Assembly: GCA_005790565.1 (NCBI GenBank)
Contig: SXUJ01000142.1
Span: forward strand, 1 to 41,530
Direction of reading: 5' to 3'
Length of the DNA: 41,530 nt
Source of the DNA: Planctomycetia bacterium
GTDB lineage: Bacteria > Planctomycetota > Phycisphaerae > Phycisphaerales > SM1A02
Position numbers and translations under genes: made by a program. Positions within the stretch are counted from its first letter, which is position 1, and each line of letters opens with the position of its first letter. This document shows, piece by piece, positions 24,675 through 34,319 of the stretch. The notes beneath the pieces are model-generated. The model saw nothing but the letters and a program-made list of their open reading frames with translations, did not search any database and had not been told where the DNA came from.

Positions 24675-27007
24675 CGCCGACCTCCATCAGCGTCCGACAA
24701 CGCCCCTGCGCGGCGAAGATATCCCTCCGCGTCGAGCGCGCGAAAAACTTGCGCCGCAACTGGGCCGGCAACTTTGCCGCCCGATCCTCCGTGCTCAAGG
24801 ATCACCGCGACGGCGTACTTCGGCTTCTCCCCGCGAGGGGCGACGAGTCCAACGAACCATGCGTGATCCGTTCGCACGTGAAGGTCAGTGTCACCATCCG
24901 CGTCATTGTCGAGCGCGAGCAGAGAAGCAGTCGCGGTCCCGGTCTTTCCCCAGACACTCAATCCCGGTATGTCGAACAACGGCTCTTTCACGCCGTTTTC
25001 CAGCGTGACATGATGGCCCGTGCCATACGACTCACGGACGGATTGACGCAGTCCCTCAAGCGCCGCGTCAACGGCCCACGGAGGAAGTCGCAGATCATCA
25101 CCACTCGGAACCTCCGATCGAAGCAAGACGGTGGGCGGGATGGAGACGCCGCCGCGGGCGATCGTCGCGAACGCGTTTGCCGCTTGCAGGGGCGTCCAAG
25201 TCATCGCGCCCTGCCCGATACCGAGCAGCACTGGGCTCGTTCGATCGCGTTTCGATTTCCAACTCGCAATCATTGACGAGTCTGGAAGCGAACCAGCGGC
25301 AACCCCGCTCCACACGCTCGCCCCATTCTCCATCACTCGTTCCACCGCGCAGTCGAGCGCGTGTGCCTGACCGAGTCCGAATGCACGCATCCACCCCACG
25401 AATCGCTCCGGCCCGAGGCGCTGCGCAAGTGTGTAGAAATAGATGTTACAGCTTCGCGCGAGTGCCTCCGACGCGAGCAGCGCTCCGTGCACACTGTCGC
25501 GTCCTTGCGCGGGACGGTAGATCCAGCATCGCACGCTCTCGGTGGCTTCTTCGAAAAAGTGTCCCCTACATTCAATGGCCTCATCCGCATGGACAAGGCC
25601 ATCCGCCGCCGCAGCGACAAAAACTAGCGGTTTGAGGATGGAGCCCGGGGGATACGCACCCTCGAAGGGACGGAAAACTTGTGGACTTTCGGCATTCCGC
25701 TGCAGCGCATCCATCGCACGACCTTGCGCAAGGGTTGGACTGCTTCCTGCGGCGAGCACTTCACCGCGTTCAATGTCAAGAATGACAAACGCTCCATTCA
25801 ACTTCCACCCGACCGGAAGCGGGCCAGCGCGCGGCGAACCCTCCGGCTCCCAGCCGCGTTGCCACTGTTGGATTTCAGCGAGACCCGACTTCTCATCAAA
25901 GAGCGCCTGCACGCGCGCTTGCAATCGGATGTCGATCGAGAGCGTCAGGTCAGCGCCCGCCACTGGGTCGAGGCGAGATTCTGTTCCGCGCTCAAGATCT
26001 CGTTCGACCACGCCACGCAAGCCTCGCAAGTGATCTTCCGCGCGCCGTTCCATGCCGCTTGAACCGATGATGTCGCGATCGGCGCGATATCCGCCCAAGT
26101 CCACGATCTCACGCGAGCCTTCCGCGAAGAGTCGGCGCCGCGCGAGATCCTCTGGAAAAACCTGCGTGCGCGTACTCCCGAGGAGGTGATCAAGAACGCC
26201 ATGCAATTCGACTTGGATGGGCGAGTCCCTCCGCGCCGGCGCAACAAAGTCCTTTCGAGCAAGGTCGAACACCACATGCTCCCAGGGTCGGACGCGCTCA
26301 CTCGCTGCGTGCACCGAGACTGTCTTGGGAAACGCATCACTCAATCGTTGAAACGCAAACGCGACCTCATCACCGACATCGGTGAGAATCACATGCGACT
26401 CACGCTGGGCCGCGACCAACTCTTGCTCAAGTCCATCAATCCGAGCATCCGCGCCGTAACGGCGAATCGCCGCATCTCGCAGGGAATCGCGTCGGGTGAG
26501 GGCCTGCCGCTCAGCGCGCGCGACGATTTCATCAAAGCGGCGTTCCAACTCGCTGCGGCTGATTCCTCCTGCATTCGCGAGCGCCGCGTAGATCTGCGTC
26601 TCGAGCGTCTCCTCCCACGCGTCAAGTCGCTGAAGCACCGCCGAAGTGCGCCGCTCGGGGCTCATCTCCATCCACGCCGGTCGACCAAGCTCCTGCAACG
26701 CCTGGGCTCGTGCGCGATTCACCGCCCATCGGCCGGTGATCGCGTCGTAGTCAACCAACACATTCCAACTTGCGCGATCACGCACCAGGACTTCGCCGCG
26801 TCGATCAAAGATGGTGCCGCGAGATGCCGGGAGCAGTCGACGGGTCGTCAGAAACCGTGCGGTTTCCTGTGCATGCACGGCATGCTCGAGGAACGCCAAT
26901 CGAAAGAGCTGCGCTCCAAGCAACAGCAGCATGACGCACCCAACGCTCCCTAGGAGGAGCAGTCGTCGCTGGAATCGATCGAGGAGTTGAGTCCCAACTG
27001 AGGACAT
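24671..27007 (-). CDS. mrdA: Penicillin-binding protein 2 (peptidoglycan transpeptidase)
   Basis: A 778-residue class B PBP that cross-links glycan strands in the elongation complex with RodA. It has one membrane anchor (RRLLLLGSVGCVMLLLLGAQL) and the pedestal motif ASRGTIFDRRGEVL. The active-site motifs are GSILK (Ser456, Lys459), SCN (Ser519, Asn521) and KTG (Lys688). CRGHFFEEATESVRCWIYRP, the PBP2-type segment, separates it from FtsI. PBP2 is normally about 630 residues; most of the excess is a charged, helical stretch at about 95-210 (RRDSLRDAAIRRYGADARID). The ATG at 27007 is preferred; a TTG at 27037 is possible. Confidence 0.93.
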   Translation of the reverse strand: MSSVGTQLLDRFQRRLLLLGSVGCVMLLLLGAQLFRLAFLEHAVHAQETARFLTTRRLLPASRGTIFDRRGEVLVRDRASWNVLVDYDAITGRWAVNRARAQALQELGRPAWMEMSPERRTSAVLQRLDAWEETLETQIYAALANAGGISRSELERRFDEIVARAERQALTRRDSLRDAAIRRYGADARIDGLEQELVAAQRESHVILTDVGDEVAFAFQRLSDAFPKTVSVHAASERVRPWEHVVFDLARKDFVAPARRDSPIQVELHGVLDHLLGSTRTQVFPEDLARRRLFAEGSREIVDLGGYRADRDIIGSSGMERRAEDHLRGLRGVVERDLERGTESRLDPVAGADLTLSIDIRLQARVQALFDEKSGLAEIQQWQRGWEPEGSPRAGPLPVGWKLNGAFVILDIERGEVLAAGSSPTLAQGRAMDALQRNAESPQVFRPFEGAYPPGSILKPLVFVAAAADGLVHADEAIECRGHFFEEATESVRCWIYRPAQGRDSVHGALLASEALARSCNIYFYTLAQRLGPERFVGWMRAFGLGQAHALDCAVERVMENGASVWSGVAAGSLPDSSMIASWKSKRDRTSPVLLGIGQGAMTWTPLQAANAFATIARGGVSIPPTVLLRSEVPSGDDLRLPPWAVDAALEGLRQSVRESYGTGHHVTLENGVKEPLFDIPGLSVWGKTGTATASLLALDNDADGDTDLHVRTDHAWFVGLVAPRGEKPKYAVAVILEHGGSGGKVAGPVAAQVFRALDAEGYLRRAGALSDADGGRR

Positions 27008-27089
27008 GCGAGAAACCACGCGTGAAAACACGCCCAAAGCACAAGGACACTTGGAGAACGCATCATAGGAAAAACGCGTGCGCGGCGAT

Positions 27090-28280
27090 TCACCGCATCT
27101 TGATCGATGCCAATGCGAGCATTCCGAAAATCGCGCAGATCACCCAGAATCGAGTCACGACTTGAGTCTCGGTCCAACCGCGTTTTTGAAAGGTGTGATG
27201 AATAGGTGTCATGAGGAAGAGCCGCCGCCCCTTCGTCAAGCGGAAGTAGCCCAGCTGCAGCATGACACTTCCGGCTTCCATCACAAACACTCCGCCCACG
27301 ATCAAGAGGAGTGCCTCCTGTCGAATCGCGACCGCGATGAACCCGAGCAAGGCGCCCAGCGGCAGCGATCCTGTGTCCCCCATGAAAACACTCGCGGGGT
27401 TGCAGTTGAACCAGAGGAAACCCATGCATGCGCCCGCCATCGCTCCCGCGACCACCATGAGCTCGGACGCCCCTGGCACATGCGGCACCATGAGGAACGA
27501 TGCCGCTTCGCGTGAGGATGACATGAAGCACAACACCATCATCACGAAACTCGCGACGGTCATGGTTCCGGCAGACAGGCCATCAAGGCCATCCGTGAGA
27601 TTGACTGCATTCGAGAAGCCGACGATCCAGATCGAACCAAGCGCCGTGAATCCGGCAAGGCCAAGGACGATCACGGAGGGATTCAGGCTCGCCCCCTCAA
27701 ATGCGCTCCGCGTCGCGAGCTCATAAGTGCGCTGAAAAGGGAGATTGAGCGATACCGCAGCAGGGTTGGTGTCCCCCTGTGAGGTGTAATACAGCCCTGC
27801 CGCGATCAGGATCGCGCCTCCGAACTGGTACGCAAGTTTCTCGATCGAGCGCAATCCGTGACGGGACTTTGTCGGCCGCCGGCTCTCTTGGAGTTTGAGC
27901 CAATCATCAAAGAGGCCAATGCCTCCAAACCACCCCAGCGTGAACAGCGTCCACAGGATGTACTTGCTGTGCACAACATCCGCGAGCAGGACCGTTGAGC
28001 CGAGAATCGCACCCACGATGACAATGCCGCCCATGGTGGGTGTGCCACGCTTTCCCTCCGAAAGCGTGTCAATGATCGCATCATCAAACTGCGGGTTGTC
28101 ACCAATCTTGCAGCGACGCAACCACGCAATCGTGCGCGGACCGACGAGCAAGACGTAGGTGAACGCAAACAGCACGGATGCAAATGCTCGGAACTCCAAC
28201 TGCGTGAACACTTGAATCACACGGTAGAGCCCGATCGAGTCGAGCCAGGATTGATACTCCTGCGTCAGAAAATACAGCAC
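27090..28280 (-). CDS. mraY: Phospho-N-acetylmuramoyl-pentapeptide transferase
   Basis: A 396-residue membrane enzyme that moves phospho-MurNAc-pentapeptide onto undecaprenyl phosphate to give lipid I. Present are KRGTPTMGGIVIV (78-90), the DD pair in GLFDDWLKL (Asp125, Asp126), SNAVNLTDGLDGLSAG, FMGDTGSLPLGALLG and PIHHTFQKRGWTETQVVTRFW, which is diagnostic of MraY. It is somewhat longer than the usual 360. Translation starts with GTG at 28280; a strong Shine-Dalgarno (AAGGA on the minus strand, 28291-28295) lies 10 bases upstream. It follows murF by 41 bases. Confidence 0.97.
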   Translation of the reverse strand: MLYFLTQEYQSWLDSIGLYRVIQVFTQLEFRAFASVLFAFTYVLLVGPRTIAWLRRCKIGDNPQFDDAIIDTLSEGKRGTPTMGGIVIVGAILGSTVLLADVVHSKYILWTLFTLGWFGGIGLFDDWLKLQESRRPTKSRHGLRSIEKLAYQFGGAILIAAGLYYTSQGDTNPAAVSLNLPFQRTYELATRSAFEGASLNPSVIVLGLAGFTALGSIWIVGFSNAVNLTDGLDGLSAGTMTVASFVMMVLCFMSSSREAASFLMVPHVPGASELMVVAGAMAGACMGFLWFNCNPASVFMGDTGSLPLGALLGFIAVAIRQEALLLIVGGVFVMEAGSVMLQLGYFRLTKGRRLFLMTPIHHTFQKRGWTETQVVTRFWVICAIFGMLALASIKMR

Positions 28281-28321
28281 GAAGTGGAGGTCCTTGGAAC
28301 GGGTTCAGTGGTTGCCTTGGT

Positions 28322-29758
28322 TCATCGGAATTCCGCGAGGAAACGCTCCATTCTCGCGCCCCTCGACCCCTTCACCAATACATGCGTCCCTGGCGTTGCG
28401 TGACTGAGCGCGGCGTCCATCGCGTCGCTTCCAAACTCCGCGAAAGCCATTGCCGCGCCGCGGCCACCCCCGTGTTGATAGGCGTCTTTGACTTCCGTCG
28501 CGAACGGGCCAACCGCAATGATTGCGTCGAGAGAGGTCGCCGCTGCTTCCTTCCCGATTTCGCGATGAAGCTGCGCGGCATCAGAGCCGAGCTCTCGCAT
28601 CTCGCCGAGGAGCGCGACGCGGCGCGATGCGTTGACGGTGAGTTCCGCGAAGGTGCGGAGCGCGGCGAGCATGGCATCAGGATTTGCGTTGTAAGTGTCG
28701 TTGAAAAAGGTCACCCCACGGTGCTCTTCCCGCACGAAGCGCATCTCCGACGGTACCACCGACGCGATGCCGCGAATCGCATCGTCCAGATCAACGCCGA
28801 GCGCCAGCGCTGCAGCCAATGCCGATGCGGCATTGCGCGCGTTGTGTTCCCCAGGCAGGGCGCAATCAAACTCCACACGCCGGTCCTTGCTGCCTTGAGG
28901 TAGGCTCGCCGCACTCACCCGTATGGAGAGCCGCTGCGAGCCTGCGCTCGACGGACGGCGCTCGATCAGTCGGACATCGGCGCGATCACAACCGCCGAAT
29001 CGGATCTGCCGGATGCCGCGATGGGCAAGGCCAATCCCCTCAATCGCATCCGAAAGCGGGCCAGCTTCACTGGGCATAACCGCGCAGCCCATGGCGGGGA
29101 GCGCAAGAAAGATCGATGCCTTTTCCTTCGCAACCGCTTCGAGCGAACCCATGCCCTCAAGGTGCGCTCGACCCGCCATGGTCACGACCGCAACACGAGG
29201 CGACACGAGTTGCGCGAGTGGCAGAATCTCGCCAGGGTGATTCATTCCTATCTCCGCCACGAGAAAACGGTGCGTGCGCCGCGCCGAAAGTAGCGTGAGG
29301 GGTACGCCGATGTCATTGTTGAAACTCTTCAGGCTCACGACAGTCTCGCCCCGCATGGCACATGCGGCTTCGATCAGTCGTCGTGTCGTGGTCTTCCCCG
29401 CGCTGCCCGTCACCGCAGAGACGGTGAGCGCCGACAGACTCTTCCGCCAAGCGGAGGCGATTTTCGCCAATGCGGTGCGCGTGTTGTCGACGCGCAGGAC
29501 GGGACCATAGCCACCATCTCGATCGCTCCAGCTTCGATCAATGACAGCTCCAACTGCACCCTTCGCGAAGGCGTCCGCGAGATAGGCATGGCCGTCGAAT
29601 CGATCACCGCGAAGTGCGATGAAGAGTTTCCTCTCCATCCACTCTCGCGTATCGGTCGCAATGCCCGTCGCATCGACTGACGGCCAACTTGACCAAGCGC
29701 CTCCGACCGCTTCCGCCATTTCGACTCGCGAAAGAAACTCCCCAACCCCGTCGCTCAT
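28322..29758 (-). CDS. murF: UDP-MurNAc-tripeptide:D-Ala-D-Ala ligase
   Basis: This 478-residue cytoplasmic Mur ligase adds D-Ala-D-Ala to UDP-MurNAc-tripeptide. It has the N-terminal substrate domain (ATDTREWMERKLFIALRGDR), the ATP loop VTGSAGKTTT (116-125), NNDIGVPLTLL, EIGMNHPGEI typical of MurF, EHNARNAASALAAAL, and FNDTYNANPDAMLAAL in the third domain. Length is normal. The ATG at 29758 overlaps the murE stop as ATGA. It acts directly after MurE and feeds MraY, in the gene order of the pathway. Confidence 0.97.
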   Translation of the reverse strand: MSDGVGEFLSRVEMAEAVGGAWSSWPSVDATGIATDTREWMERKLFIALRGDRFDGHAYLADAFAKGAVGAVIDRSWSDRDGGYGPVLRVDNTRTALAKIASAWRKSLSALTVSAVTGSAGKTTTRRLIEAACAMRGETVVSLKSFNNDIGVPLTLLSARRTHRFLVAEIGMNHPGEILPLAQLVSPRVAVVTMAGRAHLEGMGSLEAVAKEKASIFLALPAMGCAVMPSEAGPLSDAIEGIGLAHRGIRQIRFGGCDRADVRLIERRPSSAGSQRLSIRVSAASLPQGSKDRRVEFDCALPGEHNARNAASALAAALALGVDLDDAIRGIASVVPSEMRFVREEHRGVTFFNDTYNANPDAMLAALRTFAELTVNASRRVALLGEMRELGSDAAQLHREIGKEAAATSLDAIIAVGPFATEVKDAYQHGGGRGAAMAFAEFGSDAMDAALSHATPGTHVLVKGSRGARMERFLAEFR

Positions 29759-31275
29759 CGAGGAGCTCCATTGGCGCGTTGCCGCAGCGCTTCTGCTGCC
29801 TGCTTGCGGTCATCGAACGAGAACTTCTGCGAGCCGATGATCTGGTAATCCTCGTGCCCCTTCCCCGCAATCAATACCACATCGCCTTCGCGCGCCATCG
29901 AAACCGCATACGCGATTGCCTTCGAGCGATCGACTTCGATCACCACGCGCGCGAGCGAGTCACTTGGAACTCCCTCCTTGACTTCCGCGATGATCGTCTG
30001 TGGATCCTCTGTCCGTGGATTGTCACTGGTGATGACGACATCGTCTGCGCCCTCACATGCAACCTTCGCCATGCGAGGGCGCTTGGATTTGTCGCGATCA
30101 CCACCGCAACCAAACACGACGCGCAAACGACCGCCCGGCGCGAGCGTCTCGCGCAGCGTCCGGAGGACATTGGCAAGTGCATCGTCTGAGTGCGCGTAGT
30201 CCACAAGCACGCTAAACCCCGCACTGCCGGTTGCAATGGGTTGCAGTCTTCCGGGAGGAGCTTCGCAGTGCGCAAGGACCGCGAGCGCCTCGTGCAACGG
30301 AACGCCCACGCTGATCGCCGCGGCCAGCGCTTGAAGTGCGTTCATCGCGTTATGACGACCGACCAGCGGTAGTCGAATGGGATACTCCTGTCCTGCTCCC
30401 CACGGCAATCCACGCAGCGTCACGTCCATGCCGCTGGCGTTCATCGATCGAATCTCCGCAGAAAACTCAGCGCTCCGATCGAGCAGACTCGTGCGCCAAA
30501 CGCTCGCGCCCCGCGTGCGAGTTGCATCGATCATGGTGGACGCGTGCGGATCATCCGCATTGATGATCGCGATGCCGTCGACACGAAGCATCGAGAAGAG
30601 CACCGCCTTGGCTTGCGCGTAATGCTCCATCGAACCGTGGTAATCAAGGTGATCACCGGTGAGATTCGTGAAGATCGCGGTTCGGAACGGGATCGCACCA
30701 ACTCGGCGTTGCACGAGCGAGTGACTCGAAACTTCCATCGCGACCGCCGCACAACCATTGTCGAGCATTCTCGCAAAGAGATTCGACAGTTCGAACGCTG
30801 GCGGTGTCGTAAGACTCGATGGCCTCCGCACCAACCCGTCATGCGTTTCCACCGTCCCAATCAAGCCACACCGGCGAGTGCCCTTCGTCAGCAACTGTTG
30901 CAAGAGGTAACTCGTGGTTGTCTTGCCATTCGTTCCCGTCACGCCGACCACATGCAACGCCTTGGCTGGATGACCATGGAATCGCTCCGCGATGACCCCC
31001 GCAGCCGCGGCTGGATCTGCGACGAACGCAACCGCAATCTCCTGAGGCAGCCCGTCAGGAATGGACGCCCCTTCCGCCATCACGATGGCTGCCGCACCAG
31101 CTGCAACCGCCTGCGCGGCGTACTCGCAACCATCCGCCTTCGTCCCCACGCGAGCGAGAAACAAGCACTTCGGTTTCGCAAGCCGAGAGTCCTCGCAGAG
31201 GCTCCAAATCTCAGGATCCACGGTGGTCGGCGTTACAGACGAGGCGAGATCAGCGATCAGTTTCGAAAAGCGCAT
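29755..31275 (-). CDS. murE: UDP-MurNAc-L-Ala-D-Glu:meso-diaminopimelate ligase
   Basis: A 506-residue Mur ligase that adds the third stem residue. It has DSRLAKPKCLFLARVG, the ATP loop VTGTNGKTTT (112-121), VAMEVSSHSLVQRRVG, FTNLTGDHLDYHG, LVDYAHSDDAL, and TSDNPRTEDP. The DNPR motif marks enzymes that use meso-diaminopimelate instead of lysine, so the wall is of DAP type. Length is normal. The gene lies 12 bases after the AI-2E permease gene on the same strand and overlaps murF. Confidence 0.97.
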   Translation of the reverse strand: MRFSKLIADLASSVTPTTVDPEIWSLCEDSRLAKPKCLFLARVGTKADGCEYAAQAVAAGAAAIVMAEGASIPDGLPQEIAVAFVADPAAAAGVIAERFHGHPAKALHVVGVTGTNGKTTTSYLLQQLLTKGTRRCGLIGTVETHDGLVRRPSSLTTPPAFELSNLFARMLDNGCAAVAMEVSSHSLVQRRVGAIPFRTAIFTNLTGDHLDYHGSMEHYAQAKAVLFSMLRVDGIAIINADDPHASTMIDATRTRGASVWRTSLLDRSAEFSAEIRSMNASGMDVTLRGLPWGAGQEYPIRLPLVGRHNAMNALQALAAAISVGVPLHEALAVLAHCEAPPGRLQPIATGSAGFSVLVDYAHSDDALANVLRTLRETLAPGGRLRVVFGCGGDRDKSKRPRMAKVACEGADDVVITSDNPRTEDPQTIIAEVKEGVPSDSLARVVIEVDRSKAIAYAVSMAREGDVVLIAGKGHEDYQIIGSQKFSFDDRKQAAEALRQRANGAPR

Positions 31276-31287
31276 CGGAAGAAGTAC

Positions 31288-32640
31288 TCAGTCGTGATCG
31301 ATCGGAAGCGGATCAGCCACGCGGCCACGCGCCCAATCCTTCAAGCGAGGCAACACCTGTCGCTGAATCGCAATCTTCCCGCACGCTGCGGCAGGAATTG
31401 CGAGGAGCATGCCGTAGACACCGGCAATCGAGCCTCCCGCGAGAATTGCGACGACAATCGTCACTGGGTCGAGATTCGTCGCCTTGCCAGCGATGATGGG
31501 CGTGAGGATGTAGCCCTCGATGGACTGCACGATGACGAAGACGATGATCGGCCAGAGCGCAATTGCGAGGAGTCCCATGCGCTGCTCCGGCGGGAGCTCG
31601 TATTGCGAAATGAGCAGCGTGCCGATGGCGAGCGGAACGCCAATTCCCCCCAAGTACGGAACGATCGAGAGTGCGCCAGTGAGTGCGCCAAGTGCGATCG
31701 CGTAGGGAACGCCGCAGAAGTGCCATCCAATACCAAAGCCGATTCCCATCAGGACACAGATCACAATTCTTCCGCGCACAAACCCTGCGACCGCGCGATC
31801 CATGTCTGCCACAACGCTCAGCACCGCGTCCTTCTTCTCGTCGGGTATCAGTTCGCGCGCGAAAGCAAGCACGCGCGGAAACGACACACTGAAGAACCAG
31901 AAGTAGAACGGAATGAGAAAGGTCACAAGGCTGATGCGGAAGACCGCGAGCGCGAACGCAAGCATCTGGCTCACATTCGTGCCGAGCAGTGAAACCCAAG
32001 GAATCTCAATGGTCGCGAGGCCGACCGCGATTTCTTCGGCGATTGCAGGGCCTGCGCTTGGTGGAATCGGATCAGCCGTCGTTGGTACTGCGCCGGCCTC
32101 GATCGGCGGCGCGTCATTCGATGCCGAAGCCGCGCCGGTGAGCGGATGACCCAGGCGCTCGAGTAGGTCCTTCGCGCTCTGCTGATACTCCGGTGGAAGT
32201 CCATCGATCGCGCTTGCGAGCGCGCTGTCATAGCGACCACTCTGCGCGCTCTCTAGCAGTTCCACTCCCTGCCCCACCACGAGGGGAACGCCGATCGCGA
32301 GCACGACTGCAAGGACGAGCCCACTCACGAGCATGATCAGACTGACCGCGACCGGCCGCGACACAAACCGAAAGGTGCAGAGATACCGCACGATTGGTTC
32401 CATCAGATACGCCAAGGCAAGTGCAACGAGCAGCGGAACCGTGACCGTCCGCATTTGGTAACCCAAGGACAAGATCGAAAACACGACCGCTACGACAAGA
32501 ATGTCGCGGATGCCCTGGATCTGCCAGAGGTGCAACTTATGAAGATTCGGTGCGGCGCCTTGCGTTGCGCTCGGGTTCGAGGCGCTCGCGGAAGGACGAT
32601 TCGCACTCGGATCGGAATCAGTTTGTTCGGGAGTCGCCAT
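31288..32640 (-). CDS. AI-2E family (PerM-like) membrane transporter
   Basis: A 450-residue membrane protein of the AI-2E/PerM family. It has the hydrophobic start VVAVVFSILSLGYQMRTVTVPLLVALALAY in pieces, LMEPIVRYLC, a long soluble middle region (about 130-220) that includes a low-complexity patch of Ala/Pro/Ser, then SFPRVLAFARELIPDEK, VAGFVRGRIVICVLMGIGF, GALTGALSIVPYLGGIG and EGYILTPIIAGKATNLDPV. The last two are diagnostic. Members export small molecules or act as Na+/H+ antiporters; the substrate here is unknown. It is the gene before murE, separated by 12 bases. Confidence 0.93.
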   Translation of the reverse strand: MATPEQTDSDPSANRPSASASNPSATQGAAPNLHKLHLWQIQGIRDILVVAVVFSILSLGYQMRTVTVPLLVALALAYLMEPIVRYLCTFRFVSRPVAVSLIMLVSGLVLAVVLAIGVPLVVGQGVELLESAQSGRYDSALASAIDGLPPEYQQSAKDLLERLGHPLTGAASASNDAPPIEAGAVPTTADPIPPSAGPAIAEEIAVGLATIEIPWVSLLGTNVSQMLAFALAVFRISLVTFLIPFYFWFFSVSFPRVLAFARELIPDEKKDAVLSVVADMDRAVAGFVRGRIVICVLMGIGFGIGWHFCGVPYAIALGALTGALSIVPYLGGIGVPLAIGTLLISQYELPPEQRMGLLAIALWPIIVFVIVQSIEGYILTPIIAGKATNLDPVTIVVAILAGGSIAGVYGMLLAIPAAACGKIAIQRQVLPRLKDWARGRVADPLPIDHD

Positions 32641-32782
32641 CCTTGGAGCTCCAAATCAGCAGATTGCATAACAGCCAGTGACGGGCGCCATCCCGACCCC
32701 TGCATCCTACTCAACTTGCGCCGTCTGGGCGGAGCAGAGGCGCGATGCCTCCCGCATGCTGGGGGAGAGGGTGCAACGGGCC

Positions 32783-33193
32783 TCAACCGCGGCCGATGGA
32801 ATTGGTCAGTTCACGCTGAGAAAATGCCTCGTCGAACTCGAAAACGCTGGCAAAATCCTCAAGGCAATCGCGCTCGTTTCGGCTCATCAGCCCAGCCTCG
32901 ATCAGGGTGTACACCATTGTCCCAAAGTCCATCGTTCGATCGACCCCCCAGTGCCGCAGGACAACCGGAGCGAGGAACCCGTAGCGGCTGATCGCGAGGT
33001 CCCGGAGCCCGAAGCAGAGTTGCTGACCAGAGATGTGGCCGCCGCGAAAGGGCTCGCTGCTACTCGCGGCGCTCGTCTGGGAAAGTCGATGCACCGTGTG
33101 CTGCAAACCCTGCTGCAGGAACTCATAGGCTTCCAATGGGTAAGGTCCACGCGAGCGGAGGAAGTCGTGAAATTCGTCTCGTTCGAGGCTCAT
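32783..33193 (-). CDS. Minf_1886-family conserved protein of unknown function
   Basis: This 136-residue protein matches the conserved-unknown type known from planctomycetes and Verrucomicrobia as Minf_1886. Features are YPLEAYEFLQQGLQHTVHRL, HISGQQLCFGLRDLAISRYG, LAPVVLRHWGVDRTMDFGTMVY and the ending DFASVFEFDEAF. It is probably cytosolic and mostly helical. No activity is known. It lies 142 bases upstream of the AI-2E gene on the same strand and is divergent from the OmpA-type gene. Confidence 0.88.
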   Translation of the reverse strand: MSLERDEFHDFLRSRGPYPLEAYEFLQQGLQHTVHRLSQTSAASSSEPFRGGHISGQQLCFGLRDLAISRYGFLAPVVLRHWGVDRTMDFGTMVYTLIEAGLMSRNERDCLEDFASVFEFDEAFSQRELTNSIGRG

Positions 33194-33464
33194 GGGGGAG
33201 TACGAATCCTATCGACCCGACGCACCGGTTTCCCGCAACCGGAGGACTTCTCGAAGCAAGACGCGCAATTCCTGCGCGAGTTTCCACGCAAGCACGGGGG
33301 CGGACGCTACACTCGCGCCGTTCAAGGAATTGCTGCCGTTTGCCTTCGAACAGCGCATCATGGGAGACTTCTCGCAAACTCCCCTAAGTTTCACTTGGGT
33401 TTCGATCATGGAGCGATCGAAGCACGCGCTTTCAAAAATTCAACAGCAGCTCAAGGCATTACCC

Positions 33465-34319
33465 ATGCGCTTCGACCTCATCGTCCTCGGCACCTCAACA
33501 CTCGCACTCACCACGCTCACCGGCTGCATTCCACAAACGCAGTACGACGACCTGATGACGAACAATCGCAGCCTCAAGCAGCAAGTCGCGCAGTTGCAAG
33601 GTGAGCTGGATACTTCGACAGCAAACGAGGAACTGTTGCGAAAACAGCTCGCCGAAGCAGCTGCTGACCTATTGAAGGCAAAGACACTCGCCGGCGCAAG
33701 CGACGCAGACATCCAAGCGCTGACGGACCGTTACAACGCATTGCTCGGCCAAGTGAACGCGCTCGATGTGCTGCCGTCCGATGTGTCCGCGGCACTCGAA
33801 GAAATCGCCGCGAGCAGCGGCGGACTGCTCACCTTTGACAAGGCGAAGGGCATGCTGCGCTTCTCGAGCGATGTGACATTTGATTCCGGTTCTGCACAAC
33901 TCACCGACAAGGCGAAGGGAGTGCTCGCGCAAGTTGCGACGGTCCTCAATGGAAGTTCTGCGACCAGCCTCGAGGTTCAAGTCGTTGGACACACCGACAA
34001 TGTTGGCATTCGCCGCGCCGCTACCGCCGCCGCACACCCAACCAACATGCACCTCTCAGCGCACCGCGCGATCTCAGTCCGCGAGGCGCTCGTCGCCGAC
34101 GGCGTTGGCGCGAGCCGATTCATGGTCGCCGGCTACGGCGAGTTCCGCCCGGTCAGTGAAAACACGGCGAAGGGTTCACAGGCGAACCGCCGCGTCGAGC
34201 TCTACCTGAAGCCATCGACCGATTCGGGAACAACCGCCACCGCCGCGAAGACCACGGAATCAGCGACCACCGCGCCGACTCCCGTGGCAACGACGACCGA
34301 CGATGACAATGTGAAGTGA
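33465..34319 (+). CDS. OmpA-family outer-membrane lipoprotein
   Basis: A 284-residue protein with a lipoprotein signal (STLALTTLTGC, lipobox LTGC, acylation at the Cys of residue 20). A coiled coil (SLKQQVAQLQGELDTSTANE and beyond, about 30-70) follows. The OmpA-like peptidoglycan-binding domain is in the second half: SSDVTFDSGSAQLTDKAKG, VVGHTDNVGI, HLSAHRAISVREAL, GYGEFRPVSENTAKGSQ and NRRVEL. It would tether the outer membrane to DAP-type peptidoglycan. The last 30 residues are a Thr/Ala-rich tail. The ATG at 33465 is chosen for the signal peptide; an ATG at 33408 would add 19 residues. Confidence 0.92.
   Translation: MRFDLIVLGTSTLALTTLTGCIPQTQYDDLMTNNRSLKQQVAQLQGELDTSTANEELLRKQLAEAAADLLKAKTLAGASDADIQALTDRYNALLGQVNALDVLPSDVSAALEEIAASSGGLLTFDKAKGMLRFSSDVTFDSGSAQLTDKAKGVLAQVATVLNGSSATSLEVQVVGHTDNVGIRRAATAAAHPTNMHLSAHRAISVREALVADGVGASRFMVAGYGEFRPVSENTAKGSQANRRVELYLKPSTDSGTTATAAKTTESATTAPTPVATTTDDDNVK

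Noticed and set aside
30544-31992. A 482-codon plus-strand open frame across murE and the AI-2E gene
   Set aside because: It runs antisense to two well-supported genes and is dominated by Arg, His and Glu, typical of an opposite-strand shadow.
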